NCBI GenBank assembly: GCA_031417395.1
Contig: JANOVM010000039.1
Span: 8,183-72,182 of the forward strand
Length of the DNA: 64,000 nt
Reading direction: 5' to 3'
Origin: JADKIH01 sp031417395
GTDB taxonomy: Bacteria; Bacteroidota; Bacteroidia; AKYH767-A; 2013-40CM-41-45
This document shows, in pieces, positions 53,386-61,673 of this stretch (positions are counted from its first letter, which is position 1; every line of letters begins with the position of its first letter). Under the pieces are notes generated by a model. It searched no databases. It was given only the letters and a program-made list of their open reading frames with translations, and had not been told where the DNA came from. The translations under genes and the position numbers were made by a program.

Positions 53386-54741
53386 ATGAAATATTTTATT
53401 CTTGCTTTTTTATTTTATTTGTCAGTATTTACGGTTACCGCTCGTACCCAAAGTGGAAGAATAGAAGCGCAATATGAATCAGGGATTTCTACTTATTTGG
53501 TTCGGATAACGACGTATTCAAAAACATCCTCTTTTAATTCAGACAGGCCAAAACTCGACAGTGTGCATCTTGGTTATAATAATGTTGTTATATCGGTAAG
53601 TCGAATTTCAAAGATTAATATTCCCGGTGATGTAAGTATAAATATATATGAGTTTGTACATATTTTTCCCGGGCCGGGGAGTTATTTAATTCACTTTTCA
53701 GACCCTAATTCAAATACTTTTGTAAATATTCCGAATTCATCATCAACTATTTTTTATTTAGAAACAGAGTTGGTAATTCCCATGGGCAATTGTATTGCCA
53801 ACACTCCTCAAATTTTCATGGATCCTTTTTTTGTATTTCCGAGTAATAGGAATGTAAATATTGCAAGAACAGCTTTTGATTTTGAAAGGGACAGTCTTGC
53901 ATACTCAGTTGTTCCCTGTAAAATTGATCCTATTAATACTATTTTGGGCTATTATCTTCCTGTAGGCGTAAGCATAAACTCTGTTACAGGAGAATTCAAA
54001 TGGAATGGAAATAGTATTGCAGATACAGGAGAATTTCTTTTTGCTGTAAAAATTGAAAAATGGAGAAGAGCACCGGCTTCTGTAATGATTCCTTTAGGTT
54101 ATGTTATGGAAGAATTTTCTTTAAACATAAAACCAAATTTATCAACAAATTTTAATTTTGATACGTCAGGCTATCCTGTTAATGCGGGAGGTTATTTTTC
54201 TTCAACAGTATTGCCTGATTCTGTTTTTAATCTTCACGTAGAATTTAATGATTCAAGTATTAGCCCAACTCTTAGATATATTTCTAACATGATTGACTCT
54301 TCAACATGGACAACACAAACCACCGGTAACTTAGTTACTGCCGATTTTTCCTGGACACCATCTGTAGCGAACATTTCCCGTCAACCATATTCTTTAATTG
54401 TCAGAGGTCAAGCCGAAGGAATAGATCTTGTTTATTTAGTTTATGTTGAAGGCGTTTATTCCGATTCTTGCATGGCAACTATTGGCATCAATGAAATTTC
54501 GGATGAACCAAATATTTTAATATACCCGAATCCTTCATCCGGAAATATACAAATTAGCCTAAGTGATACACAGGAGAAATTCTCATTTTGCATTTTCGAT
54601 ATGAAAGGTCAAATTATTTATTCGGCCGATAAGGTGCAAGGTCCCTTTTTTATACCCATAGATAAACTAGCTTCCGGAATGTTTATGGTTAGAATTGAAA
54701 ACAAAAAATCAGTTTATAATAAAAAGTTAGTTGTTTATTAA
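53386..54741 (+). CDS. T9SS type A protein, paralogue of the THNRAGEI family
   Basis: 451 aa from the ATG at 53386; the frame also runs back to a TTG at 53377. A signal peptide ends around TVTA. The N-terminal ~250 residues align with the protein at 32466: ITTYSKTSSFNSDRPKLDSV, SRISKINIPGDVSINIYE and IHFSDPNSN are nearly the same, but the family start THNRAGEI is eroded to RTQSGRIE. The C-terminus is type A (ILIYPNPSSGNIQISL, FDMKGQII, GMFMVRI), not type B as in the paralogue. Surface role likely; ligand unknown. It is the first gene of the block separating nuoF from nuoG. Confidence 0.8.
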   Translation: MKYFILAFLFYLSVFTVTARTQSGRIEAQYESGISTYLVRITTYSKTSSFNSDRPKLDSVHLGYNNVVISVSRISKINIPGDVSINIYEFVHIFPGPGSYLIHFSDPNSNTFVNIPNSSSTIFYLETELVIPMGNCIANTPQIFMDPFFVFPSNRNVNIARTAFDFERDSLAYSVVPCKIDPINTILGYYLPVGVSINSVTGEFKWNGNSIADTGEFLFAVKIEKWRRAPASVMIPLGYVMEEFSLNIKPNLSTNFNFDTSGYPVNAGGYFSSTVLPDSVFNLHVEFNDSSISPTLRYISNMIDSSTWTTQTTGNLVTADFSWTPSVANISRQPYSLIVRGQAEGIDLVYLVYVEGVYSDSCMATIGINEISDEPNILIYPNPSSGNIQISLSDTQEKFSFCIFDMKGQIIYSADKVQGPFFIPIDKLASGMFMVRIENKKSVYNKKLVVY

Positions 54742-54779
54742 TATTTGTTATTTATTTATTTTATTAATTAACTATTCAG

Positions 54780-55982
54780 ATGAAACCAAACAATGAAACG
54801 TTTTTCTCGTTTTTATTAATAACATGGATTACTTTTTTTTCATCCATGAATGTTTGTAATGCAAATAATAATATATGTTCAGGTATATATACCGGGGAGG
54901 ATAGCTTTGGTACTCTAGTTGATTTATCACAAAATTCTTACAGTTATTACCCAAGTGAAAGTTGTACTACTTTATTAATTCCTCCATGTGCAATTACAAT
55001 CACTCTTGTTTTTAGCCAATTTCGAACTGAGGCAAATCATGATTCAATTACCATTTATGATGGAACGAATACTTCCGGAACAGTACTTCTTCATGCTTCA
55101 GGAACAATACTTCCTCCGCCAATTACTGCTACTAGCGGAGCCATGTTAATAATTTGGACTACAGATAGCTTAGTATCGGATTCCGGATATACTGCAAACT
55201 GGACTATAACAAGTTCTTCAGTACTAGTCCATAATTCCTGTTACCCCTATGCAGATGAAGCTTGTTGCGGAATTGGTATTTCTAACTTTAGGATTAACCA
55301 ACACGGTTTATCGTCTGTTGGAATTGATAATACATCAGACGTAAATCGATACGCCGACTTTTCATGCTCTGATTCAATGACTATCTTTACTAATACCCTC
55401 TATGATTATAGTGTAACAATGGGTTTTGGTTATACGCAAAATGTTAAAGCGTGGATTGACTTAAATAACGATGGTGTTTTTGATCCTGTATCAGAACGAT
55501 TCATAAATGATTCTGCAATTTTGACCAATGCATATGGTAGTTTTATGATCGATTCTCTATCATTGCCTTCCGGAGTTTACGGACAACCTTTGCGCCTTAG
55601 GATTATGTCAGACTTTTCCGGCAATCCTCCGCCTGCTCCTTGTGCAAATCTTATATATGGAGATGTAGAAGATTATGCTATATACTTAGATAAACCGGTA
55701 GGAATAAATTATGTAAATTATCAAACAGATTTCCCATTTAAAATTTTTACAAACTTAGACGATAAATGCATTCATATAGAATACACACTTGATAAAAATT
55801 CAAACGTGCAATTGAAAATAGTATCAGTCTTAGCTAACGATTGTAAGGTTTTTGAAACTAATTCAATTCAAAATTCAGGTAAATACAACTATGAAGTCCA
55901 TGATTTAGCGGCAGGTGTTTATGTAGTTAATTTAATTGTATCTGATAGGGTCTTTCAAAAAAAGGTTTTATTGTTGAATTAG
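54780..55982 (+). CDS. T9SS type A protein with CUB and GEVED domains
   Basis: 400 aa. A signal peptide ends near CNA. Residues ~35-145 read as a CUB-like domain (FRTEANHDSITIYDGTNTSGT, then a GYTANWTI strand). Residues ~155-300 match the GEVED domain pattern: CYPYADEACCGIGISNFRI, NVKAWIDLNNDGVFDPVSERF and a closing GDVEDYAIYL. The last ~80 residues are a type A sorting domain without a clear N-P motif (VQLKIVSVLANDCKVF, GVYVVNL, KKVLLLN). It probably binds glycans or proteins at the surface. It lies 38 bp after the previous gene and may share its transcript. Confidence 0.8.
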   Translation: MKPNNETFFSFLLITWITFFSSMNVCNANNNICSGIYTGEDSFGTLVDLSQNSYSYYPSESCTTLLIPPCAITITLVFSQFRTEANHDSITIYDGTNTSGTVLLHASGTILPPPITATSGAMLIIWTTDSLVSDSGYTANWTITSSSVLVHNSCYPYADEACCGIGISNFRINQHGLSSVGIDNTSDVNRYADFSCSDSMTIFTNTLYDYSVTMGFGYTQNVKAWIDLNNDGVFDPVSERFINDSAILTNAYGSFMIDSLSLPSGVYGQPLRLRIMSDFSGNPPPAPCANLIYGDVEDYAIYLDKPVGINYVNYQTDFPFKIFTNLDDKCIHIEYTLDKNSNVQLKIVSVLANDCKVFETNSIQNSGKYNYEVHDLAAGVYVVNLIVSDRVFQKKVLLLN

Positions 55983-56399
55983 TTTAATGAAATTACTTTT
56001 GTATGAATTTTATGCAGTGTGTGAGTTTGAATAATAGACAACCAACTCCTACTTCAATAAAATAACCCTCATTTAAGCAGTTGTAATTACCTTTGAAAAT
56101 AAAGTCATTCGTTTATTTATTCTGCTGTCCGCCCACCGGCGGATATTCATGCAAGAGGGGAAATCATGGGGTCTCCTGCATGGCGTCAGCCTTTTTTTTT
56201 AATCTATTATCCTTTTTGTATACTAATAATGCAGCGTGAGTATATCATGGGCTCAACGATTTTTGATTTGACCCCCGGGGCAAAATATGCCTTCGTTACA
56301 GCGTTAATATGTTTATCCATAATATTAGAAAAATTTTCAGATCCTGTTTCCTTTTGAATATGACCTAGAAAAATTCTCCAAAATCAAACGCTGTAAATT
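55983..56399. other. Non-coding gap between converging genes, with a GC-rich hairpin
   Basis: No gene is seen; a 63-codon frame at 56166 is not convincing. It contains TCCGCC/GGCGGA (56128-56143) with a 4-base loop, and a nine-base T run near 56192 after a short GGC/GCC stem, possibly a weak terminator. Confidence 0.5.
56128..56143. repeat. GC-rich hairpin TCCGCCCACCGGCGGA
   Basis: A 6-bp perfect stem in an otherwise AT-rich gap. Similar short GC-rich palindromes are common interspersed elements (from memory). Confidence 0.5.
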
Positions 56400-58058
56400 T
56401 TAGTTTTTAATTACTCTGAAAGAATTTTTAGCATCTTCTCCAAGGGTTAAAAGATAAATTCCTGCAGGCAACTTATCCATTTCCACATAATTCTTTTCAG
56501 CAGAAAGTATTCCTTGCATTATGGTTTTACCAATTGCATCTGTAAGCGTAAAATTAATAGCTTTTGATAATAACGAAGATTGAACAATTAATCGTTCATT
56601 AACAGGATTTGGGTAAACAGAAAAAGTCTGACTTTGATTTTGTTCAGTAACATAAGTAGGAATTGTACCATACACAGCGACAAAGCAATGCGAGGTTCCC
56701 GGAGTTAAAGTTATTGTTGCAGCAGTTGGATCCATATCAATATTACCGGTTACATTGCCGCTTATAACAGATGACTGATTGCTTGTACTATTTACAGTGA
56801 AGTAATATCCTGCACCATCCAATGCATAACCATTCAGAGCATTTCCCGAAGCATCAAGTGTAATTAAAAACGGACTTATTACCTGTACCCCTGAAGAGAG
56901 TGTAAGTCCGTTTCCAAAATCGATTGTGCCATTCATACTGCCGACGGCCACAATATCATATCCGGAAAAGTCCAGACTAAAATCACCAAAGTTCATTTCG
57001 CCTGCATAAGCATTTACCCATAGTAAATTCATTGATGAGTCGTATTTGGCAATAAAGCCATCCTGATAAAAACCGGAGGTGGAAATTTTATTTACTGTTC
57101 CACTTCCCGGATCGAAATCAACAGTATCCTGAAACGTGCCGGCAACATAAAAGTCTCCTGTAAATTTGTCTACTATAACTGACTGCGGATTTACTCTGGC
57201 TCCGGATGAAAAATCGCCAATCGTCTTTTCCCAAAGCCGTGTACCGCTGCTGCTGAATTTATTTACACTTAGCTCATAATAACCAACTGTAAGTAAATAA
57301 CTGTTTCCTGCTCCGTCTGCATCAATACTTTTATTTGGTATGCCATAAGAGTAAGTAGAGTTTATGTTATTATTCCATAAGTAATTTCCATTTGAATCGT
57401 AGCAAACGATATTTCCATTGCTTGATATTGAGTTGTGAATTCCATTGCCCGGGTCAACATCAACAGGAGGAGTTCCGGATGGATTTGCACTAATTAGTAT
57501 GTCATTATTTTGAAGGATAGTTAATGCCTGAACTTCCATATTGCTCGTTGTATTATTACCAATATTAAAAGCAAACATTAAATCACCCGAAGAATTATAT
57601 TTAGCCACAAAATAATCATTGTAAGTAGGAAAGTGGCTTCTAAGCGTATCAACTCCTGCTGATAAATCAAAATCCACAACACCAAAGAAATTTCCGACTA
57701 ATACAATTTCATCATTCGAATTCATTTCAACACCAATAAATTCAAATGACGATAAGTTAATTTGTTGACGTGAAAAGTATTTTATCCATAGTAAGTGCCC
57801 GTCATTGCTTGTCTTAGAAAGAAAATAATTATAGCTCGGAAAACTATTAGATGTATCTGCCGGTCCCGTTCCCGGATCCATATCCGCTACTCCAAGAATT
57901 TTTCCTGCCTGAATTATATTGCCATAACTGTCCGTAGTAATCAGAGAGGGTGAATTATAGGCACTGGCGCCATCGGGGATGTAGGCCCACTGGCAAGGGG
58001 TCTGGGAAAAGGATCGTGTATTTTGGAGGATGAGGAGGAAAAGGAGGAGCTCTTTCAT
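56400..58058 (-). CDS. T9SS type A protein with repeated 'DxDPG' beta-propeller units
   Basis: 552 aa from the ATG at 58058, chosen because MKELLLFLLILQ...SFSQ is a clean signal peptide; an ATG at 58091 adds 11 residues. Units recur around ADMDPGTGPADT, VDFDLSAGVDT, VDVDPGNGIHN, VDFDPGSGTVN and IDMDPTAATIT, each followed by a '..FLSKTSNDGHLLWIKYF'-like strand set. This is a known style of secreted Bacteroidota propeller. The C-terminus is a type A sorting domain (FSVYPNPVNERLIV, LTDAIGKTIM, GIYLLTL). Function unknown; surface-exposed or released. Confidence 0.8.
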   Translation of the reverse strand: MKELLLFLLILQNTRSFSQTPCQWAYIPDGASAYNSPSLITTDSYGNIIQAGKILGVADMDPGTGPADTSNSFPSYNYFLSKTSNDGHLLWIKYFSRQQINLSSFEFIGVEMNSNDEIVLVGNFFGVVDFDLSAGVDTLRSHFPTYNDYFVAKYNSSGDLMFAFNIGNNTTSNMEVQALTILQNNDILISANPSGTPPVDVDPGNGIHNSISSNGNIVCYDSNGNYLWNNNINSTYSYGIPNKSIDADGAGNSYLLTVGYYELSVNKFSSSGTRLWEKTIGDFSSGARVNPQSVIVDKFTGDFYVAGTFQDTVDFDPGSGTVNKISTSGFYQDGFIAKYDSSMNLLWVNAYAGEMNFGDFSLDFSGYDIVAVGSMNGTIDFGNGLTLSSGVQVISPFLITLDASGNALNGYALDGAGYYFTVNSTSNQSSVISGNVTGNIDMDPTAATITLTPGTSHCFVAVYGTIPTYVTEQNQSQTFSVYPNPVNERLIVQSSLLSKAINFTLTDAIGKTIMQGILSAEKNYVEMDKLPAGIYLLTLGEDAKNSFRVIKN

Positions 58059-58188
58059 GGGTTTAAGTTTCGGGAAGGTATATGTTTTCAAAATATTAAT
58101 TTATAAAGCAAGGTAGTGAATTTTATAAAATATTAATAGATTTAAATTATTATATAGATTAGGGCGAAAGAAAAAAACTAGATCATTA

Positions 58189-58827
58189 TTAATAAGTCAA
58201 TTTCACAGGCTTGCTTACCCAAAATGCTTTAGCAAAAATTGAATACACTAAAATATTTATTGAATTTTGTAAAAACCAGAGTTTTTGAATCATTTCAGTT
58301 TCCAATAAACTTGAAATAAAAAATGTAGTGAAAGCATAAATAAAAATACCAATCAATATCCAAAAAGAGGTTTCATAGTCTTTAAAATCTTTTTCAATAT
58401 GCTTTAATATTACATATCCTGAAAGCAATGAAATTGCAATTAAATATGTTGTGTCGAAAATTGAACTGAACTTTTCGGGTGTATTAATAAAATAGTGAGC
58501 AATAATCCAGAATGGAATAAGTAGGAGGGATGGTTTCCAGGTTATCTTTTTTACCCAGGAAGAACTTGTTGTCATGCTGATAAACCAAAACAAATACACG
58601 GATTCAACTAATGAAAATGAATTATAAAAAAAGTAACCCATTGGATTATCTGTACCTGAGGTAAACCAAATGGAGACATCAACAATAAACCCATATGACA
58701 AAAAATATATATATGAACGAAAATATGAATTTAATGTATTGTATTTTATTAAACCGATAATTATCGGAATTAATGAAAATATTGTTGCTGTAATTTTAAG
58801 TATATGGACGGGATCATTATCGCTCAT
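58189..58827 (-). CDS. Hypothetical six-helix membrane protein
   Basis: 212 aa. Six hydrophobic segments can be read (IFSLIPIIIGLI, SYIYFLSYGFIVDVSIWF, FSLVESVYLFWFISM, LLLIPFWIIAHYF, TYLIAISLLSGYVIL, FWILIGIFIYAFTTFF). It belongs to a widespread group of uncharacterised Bacteroidota membrane proteins. Its ATG overlaps the upstream lipoprotein gene's stop by 4 bp (ATGA), so they are translationally coupled. A 14-bp palindromic core like the repeat family lies inside it at 58754. Confidence 0.65.
   Translation of the reverse strand: MSDNDPVHILKITATIFSLIPIIIGLIKYNTLNSYFRSYIYFLSYGFIVDVSIWFTSGTDNPMGYFFYNSFSLVESVYLFWFISMTTSSSWVKKITWKPSLLLIPFWIIAHYFINTPEKFSSIFDTTYLIAISLLSGYVILKHIEKDFKDYETSFWILIGIFIYAFTTFFISSLLETEMIQKLWFLQNSINILVYSIFAKAFWVSKPVKLTY
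58754..58767. repeat. Palindromic core CCGATAATTATCGG inside a coding gene
   Basis: The 14-bp core of the ATCCGATAATTATCGGAT palindrome (copy 1), here encoding part of IPIIIGL in the six-helix protein. It could be a chance match or an inserted copy. Confidence 0.45.
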
Positions 58828-59717
58828 TTTTTATTTTGCGATGGATTTATGCTTGGGCTTGGAGGCCAGTTTTTTTCCATCATAAGCGCCTTATGTGTAG
58901 GATCATTATTGTAATAAATTAGGTTTTCAGTATATACTTTCCCCGCCACTTTGACTTCATGTACTCCTACAAAAACTAATCGAATTTTATTCGGGTTATC
59001 ACTATTTATTCCGGCTTCATAAGCGAAAAAATATCTGATTCCTATACAGGGGTATTCCATATAATGATTTAATGAATCGTGTTGTAAAATTAATGAATCA
59101 ATTTCGCTTTTATCCATAGTAAGACATATATTTGATTGAATTGAATTTCCTTTATCAGTATATTCATTAATAAACTTTTCAGAATACTCAATTAATTCAT
59201 CTTTTGTTATTGAATTTGTTTTTTCGTATGTCTTTTCTTCTAAATTAAGTAGATACTCTTTAATGAAATCTGCTGAATAGGAATTAGCATTAAATTTAAA
59301 ATTACTTTCAGATTTTTCGAAAAAAGTATTTTCTGGTAGTAAATAGCAATCAGTTTCATTCGCACTATTAATAGCACTTGTATTATAAGCTAAATAAACT
59401 CGGTCCCCTAATAAATTTGATTCATAACAAGGATAAAACTTATATGCTGGAATTGGAGCGATGTGATTTTGCAATTTATCTTTACTAATAAAACCGCCAA
59501 TGGTATATTTTTTTGCTTTTGAATTAAGGTCCTCGATTTTCAAAAAATCACTAATAATTCCTGATGCTTTAACTAAGTCAATTTTGTGATTCCAAATTAA
59601 GCCATTAATATATTTTTTTTTAGCTTTTTCGGCATTATCTTCGTGTTGACAAGCTAGTTGATTTAGACTTAAAAAGAGTAAAATAGTAAATCTAAAGTTT
59701 TTAAATATATTCTTCAT
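58824..59717 (-). CDS. Hypothetical lipoprotein
   Basis: 297 aa from the ATG at 59717; the frame runs to 59831 without a good start. Lipobox FLSLNQLAC. The body is polar with alternating Lys/Glu/Asn and predicted helical and strand segments (FISKDKLQNHIAPIPAYKFY, YIKEYLLNLEEKTYE, KIRLVFVGVHEV). No family was recognised. It overlaps the downstream membrane protein gene by 4 bp and follows the 64-aa ORF by 85 bp; all three are probably one unit. Confidence 0.65.
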   Translation of the reverse strand: MKNIFKNFRFTILLFLSLNQLACQHEDNAEKAKKKYINGLIWNHKIDLVKASGIISDFLKIEDLNSKAKKYTIGGFISKDKLQNHIAPIPAYKFYPCYESNLLGDRVYLAYNTSAINSANETDCYLLPENTFFEKSESNFKFNANSYSADFIKEYLLNLEEKTYEKTNSITKDELIEYSEKFINEYTDKGNSIQSNICLTMDKSEIDSLILQHDSLNHYMEYPCIGIRYFFAYEAGINSDNPNKIRLVFVGVHEVKVAGKVYTENLIYYNNDPTHKALMMEKNWPPSPSINPSQNKK

Positions 59718-59802
59718 GATAATATAATTTATTTGAGTTAAACAATTAAAAAAAGTAACAGATAATTTAATCCCTGCAAAGATTAAAACATATTCCCCAC
59801 AT

Positions 59803-59997
59803 TCACAACACCGGCCAATAATTTTCATCACTTTTTTCTGAATTATCGGAATTTTTACTTTTTTGCTTTGCTAAAAGACCCATGGAAGTGGTGGAAGATG
59901 CAATCAGATTCCATAAAATTACCTGGGCAACAACAGGATTGATCTTAGAATCTACGTTTTTTTCAGAGTCGTTTATTTTGTTGGTTTCGTCAGACAT
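59803..59997 (-). CDS. Small acidic hypothetical protein (64 aa), faint RebB-like pattern
   Basis: 64 aa from an ATG, between the lipoprotein and the repeat-containing gap. The middle 30 residues (KINPVVAQVILWNLIASS, then TTSMGLLAKQ) resemble in spacing the RebB/'killing trait' proteins that form R-bodies, with an N-P or N-S then Q...L..S.....M/L..L pattern, but identity is low. The tail is polar (KSKNSDNSEKSDENYW). It could also be an unrelated small protein or a non-gene. No other reb gene is visible. Confidence 0.4.
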   Translation of the reverse strand: MSDETNKINDSEKNVDSKINPVVAQVILWNLIASSTTSMGLLAKQKSKNSDNSEKSDENYWPVL

Positions 59998-60294
59998 GAT
60001 TGTAGAGTTTTACTTGATTAACTGCAGTTTCAAGGCGCAGATTTTCCTTTTTCTGACGTTAAACTACTATGAGGATGGGGCCTCTTTCAACCATAAAACA
60101 GGATGTGGAAGGGTTGAATTTGAATTCGGAAGAAATGGGTTAGAGTTCGGTAGCTGTTTTTTGCTCCGATTTCAATATTTCCTGCAAAAGCCAATAAATT
60201 AATATTGACTTTATTTTAGTCCTTAATTGAACATTTCAAAACGCCCGCATTTAGTATGTCCCGTAGGGACAAAATATGTGTAAAATCGTAAAAC
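59998..60294. other. Non-coding gap with a palindromic repeat near the response-regulator gene
   Basis: No convincing ORF; a plus-strand frame at 59882-60202 overlaps the 64-aa gene antisense and is taken as a shadow. The repeat at 60257-60271 lies 24 bp from the response-regulator stop. Confidence 0.5.
60257..60271. repeat. Palindromic repeat TGTCCCGTAGGGACA
   Basis: A near-perfect 15-bp palindrome at the 3' side of the LytTR regulator gene, followed by AAAATATG. It matches, in reverse complement, 39793-39811 (TTTTGTCCCTAACGGGAC). Confidence 0.65.
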
Positions 60295-61044
60295 CTAAAG
60301 CTTATTCAATGCATTTAAAAACTGCTCTTTTTTTCTTCTCGAAATTTCCACTTCAGCACCGTCAATCATTTTTGCAATGCCGCCTTCACCTTTAATATAT
60401 TCTTTTATGTACCGAAGGTTGATAATATGCGAATTATGTACGCGTAGAAAATTGTAGTCTGAAAGCAGCTCTTCATACTCCTTTAATGTTTTTGAAACGA
60501 CTATCTGCCGTTTGTCTTTTAGGAAAAAAGTAGTGTAAGTATTGTCCGACTGACAGCGAATAATTTCATCAACATTTATAAAGACATAACCTGTCTGTGT
60601 TGGTAAAGCAATCCTCGAATTATCGCCGGAACTATTTTTAAAATTGTTTAATAAAAGTTCAAAGTGATTTAATGTATTTTTCGAAAGCATTTTTTCTTCA
60701 AACTTATTAATGGCAATACGGAGATCTTCTATGCCAAAAGGTTTCAGTAAATAATCAACAGCGGAAAATTTAAATGCTTTAATGGCAAATTCTTCATAAG
60801 AAGTAGTGAATATTATATTGAAATCGATTGCAGGAAAACTTTCCAATAAATCGAAACTAGTTTTTGGCGGCATTACAACATCAAGAAAAACTAAAACAGG
60901 TTTTCGGTTTTTTATCATTTCAATACCTTCGTCAACAGAAGAAGCAATACCAAGCAGATTAATTTTCGGAAAATTTTCTTGCAGCATTTTTACAAGTATT
61001 TCCTGTTCGTGTTTTTCGTCATCAATTATCAGGGTAGAATACAT
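60295..61044 (-). CDS. LytTR-family response regulator
   Basis: 249 aa. The receiver domain has acidic pocket Asp8-Asp9, phosphorylation site Asp55 in FLDVVMPP, and a conserved Lys in LLKPFG. The C-terminal LytTR DNA-binding domain reads CQSDNTYTTFFL and FLRVHNSHIINLRYIKEY. It should be activated by the LytS-type kinase encoded at 61674, which is separated from it by a GNAT gene. Target genes are unknown; LytTR regulators in Bacteroidota often control surface or exported proteins. Confidence 0.9.
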   Translation of the reverse strand: MYSTLIIDDEKHEQEILVKMLQENFPKINLLGIASSVDEGIEMIKNRKPVLVFLDVVMPPKTSFDLLESFPAIDFNIIFTTSYEEFAIKAFKFSAVDYLLKPFGIEDLRIAINKFEEKMLSKNTLNHFELLLNNFKNSSGDNSRIALPTQTGYVFINVDEIIRCQSDNTYTTFFLKDKRQIVVSKTLKEYEELLSDYNFLRVHNSHIINLRYIKEYIKGEGGIAKMIDGAEVEISRRKKEQFLNALNKL

Positions 61045-61136
61045 ATTGGAAAAACTTATTTGTGATTAGGTATGAAGAGTCAAATAATAATGTTGTGGTA
61101 ATACGACGTTGGTTACTGCCAAACTTTTCATTCGAA

Positions 61137-61661
61137 TTATTCGTTAAGTTTTAGTTTCATCATTATGTCAGTCTGATTGTCATTACCCAATTTAAAAACG
61201 TGTTTATCAAATTCAACGAAGCCATTTTTCTTGTAAAAATTTATTGCTCTTGGATTTTCTTCCCAAACACCCAGCCAAACATAGTCTGCACTTTTCTGCC
61301 TGGCGATTTGAATTGCTTTATCATAAAGTATTTGTCCAACCCCTTTTCCATGAAACTCTTTCAAAACATAAATACGTTCAATTTCAAGCGCCTTTTCATC
61401 TTGTAGTTCTGTTTGAGCTTGCCCAAAGTTTAGTTTCAAATAACCAATTATGTTGTTTTCAAGTGTTGCAAAATAAAATTGAGCGTCGTTGTTGCTAAGT
61501 TCAGAAGTCAGCTTTGTAACAGAAAACCCTTCTTCAAGATATTGGGTTATATTCTCTTCTGTATTTCCTGCTGAAAAGGTTTCAGAAAAAGTCTGTCGGC
61601 CAATTTTTTGCAATTGGTCAATGTCGTTAAGCGTTACTAATTTAATGCAAATTTCTGCCAT
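61137..61661 (-). CDS. GNAT-family N-acetyltransferase
   Basis: 174 aa, full length for the family. Acetyl-CoA motif region EIERIYVLKEFHGKGVGQILYDKAIQIA (Arg/Gln-x-x-Gly-x-Gly), and C-terminal VWLGVWEENPRAINFYKKNGFVEFD typical of GNAT strand/helix order. The substrate could be an amino acid, peptide or antibiotic amine. It lies inside the LytS/LytTR pair: 12 bp after the kinase stop and 92 bp before the regulator start, so it may be co-transcribed with the kinase. Confidence 0.85.
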   Translation of the reverse strand: MAEICIKLVTLNDIDQLQKIGRQTFSETFSAGNTEENITQYLEEGFSVTKLTSELSNNDAQFYFATLENNIIGYLKLNFGQAQTELQDEKALEIERIYVLKEFHGKGVGQILYDKAIQIARQKSADYVWLGVWEENPRAINFYKKNGFVEFDKHVFKLGNDNQTDIMMKLKLNE

Positions 61662-61673
61662 TTTAATAGATAT

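Noticed and set aside
56166..56357. 63-codon plus-strand ORF in the converging gap
   Set aside because: No homology-like features, Trp/Phe-rich composition and no promoter; noise in a non-coding gap.
59882..60202. 106-codon plus-strand ORF opposite the 64-aa gene
   Set aside because: Low-complexity antisense frame; the minus-strand 64-aa frame has the better start and context.
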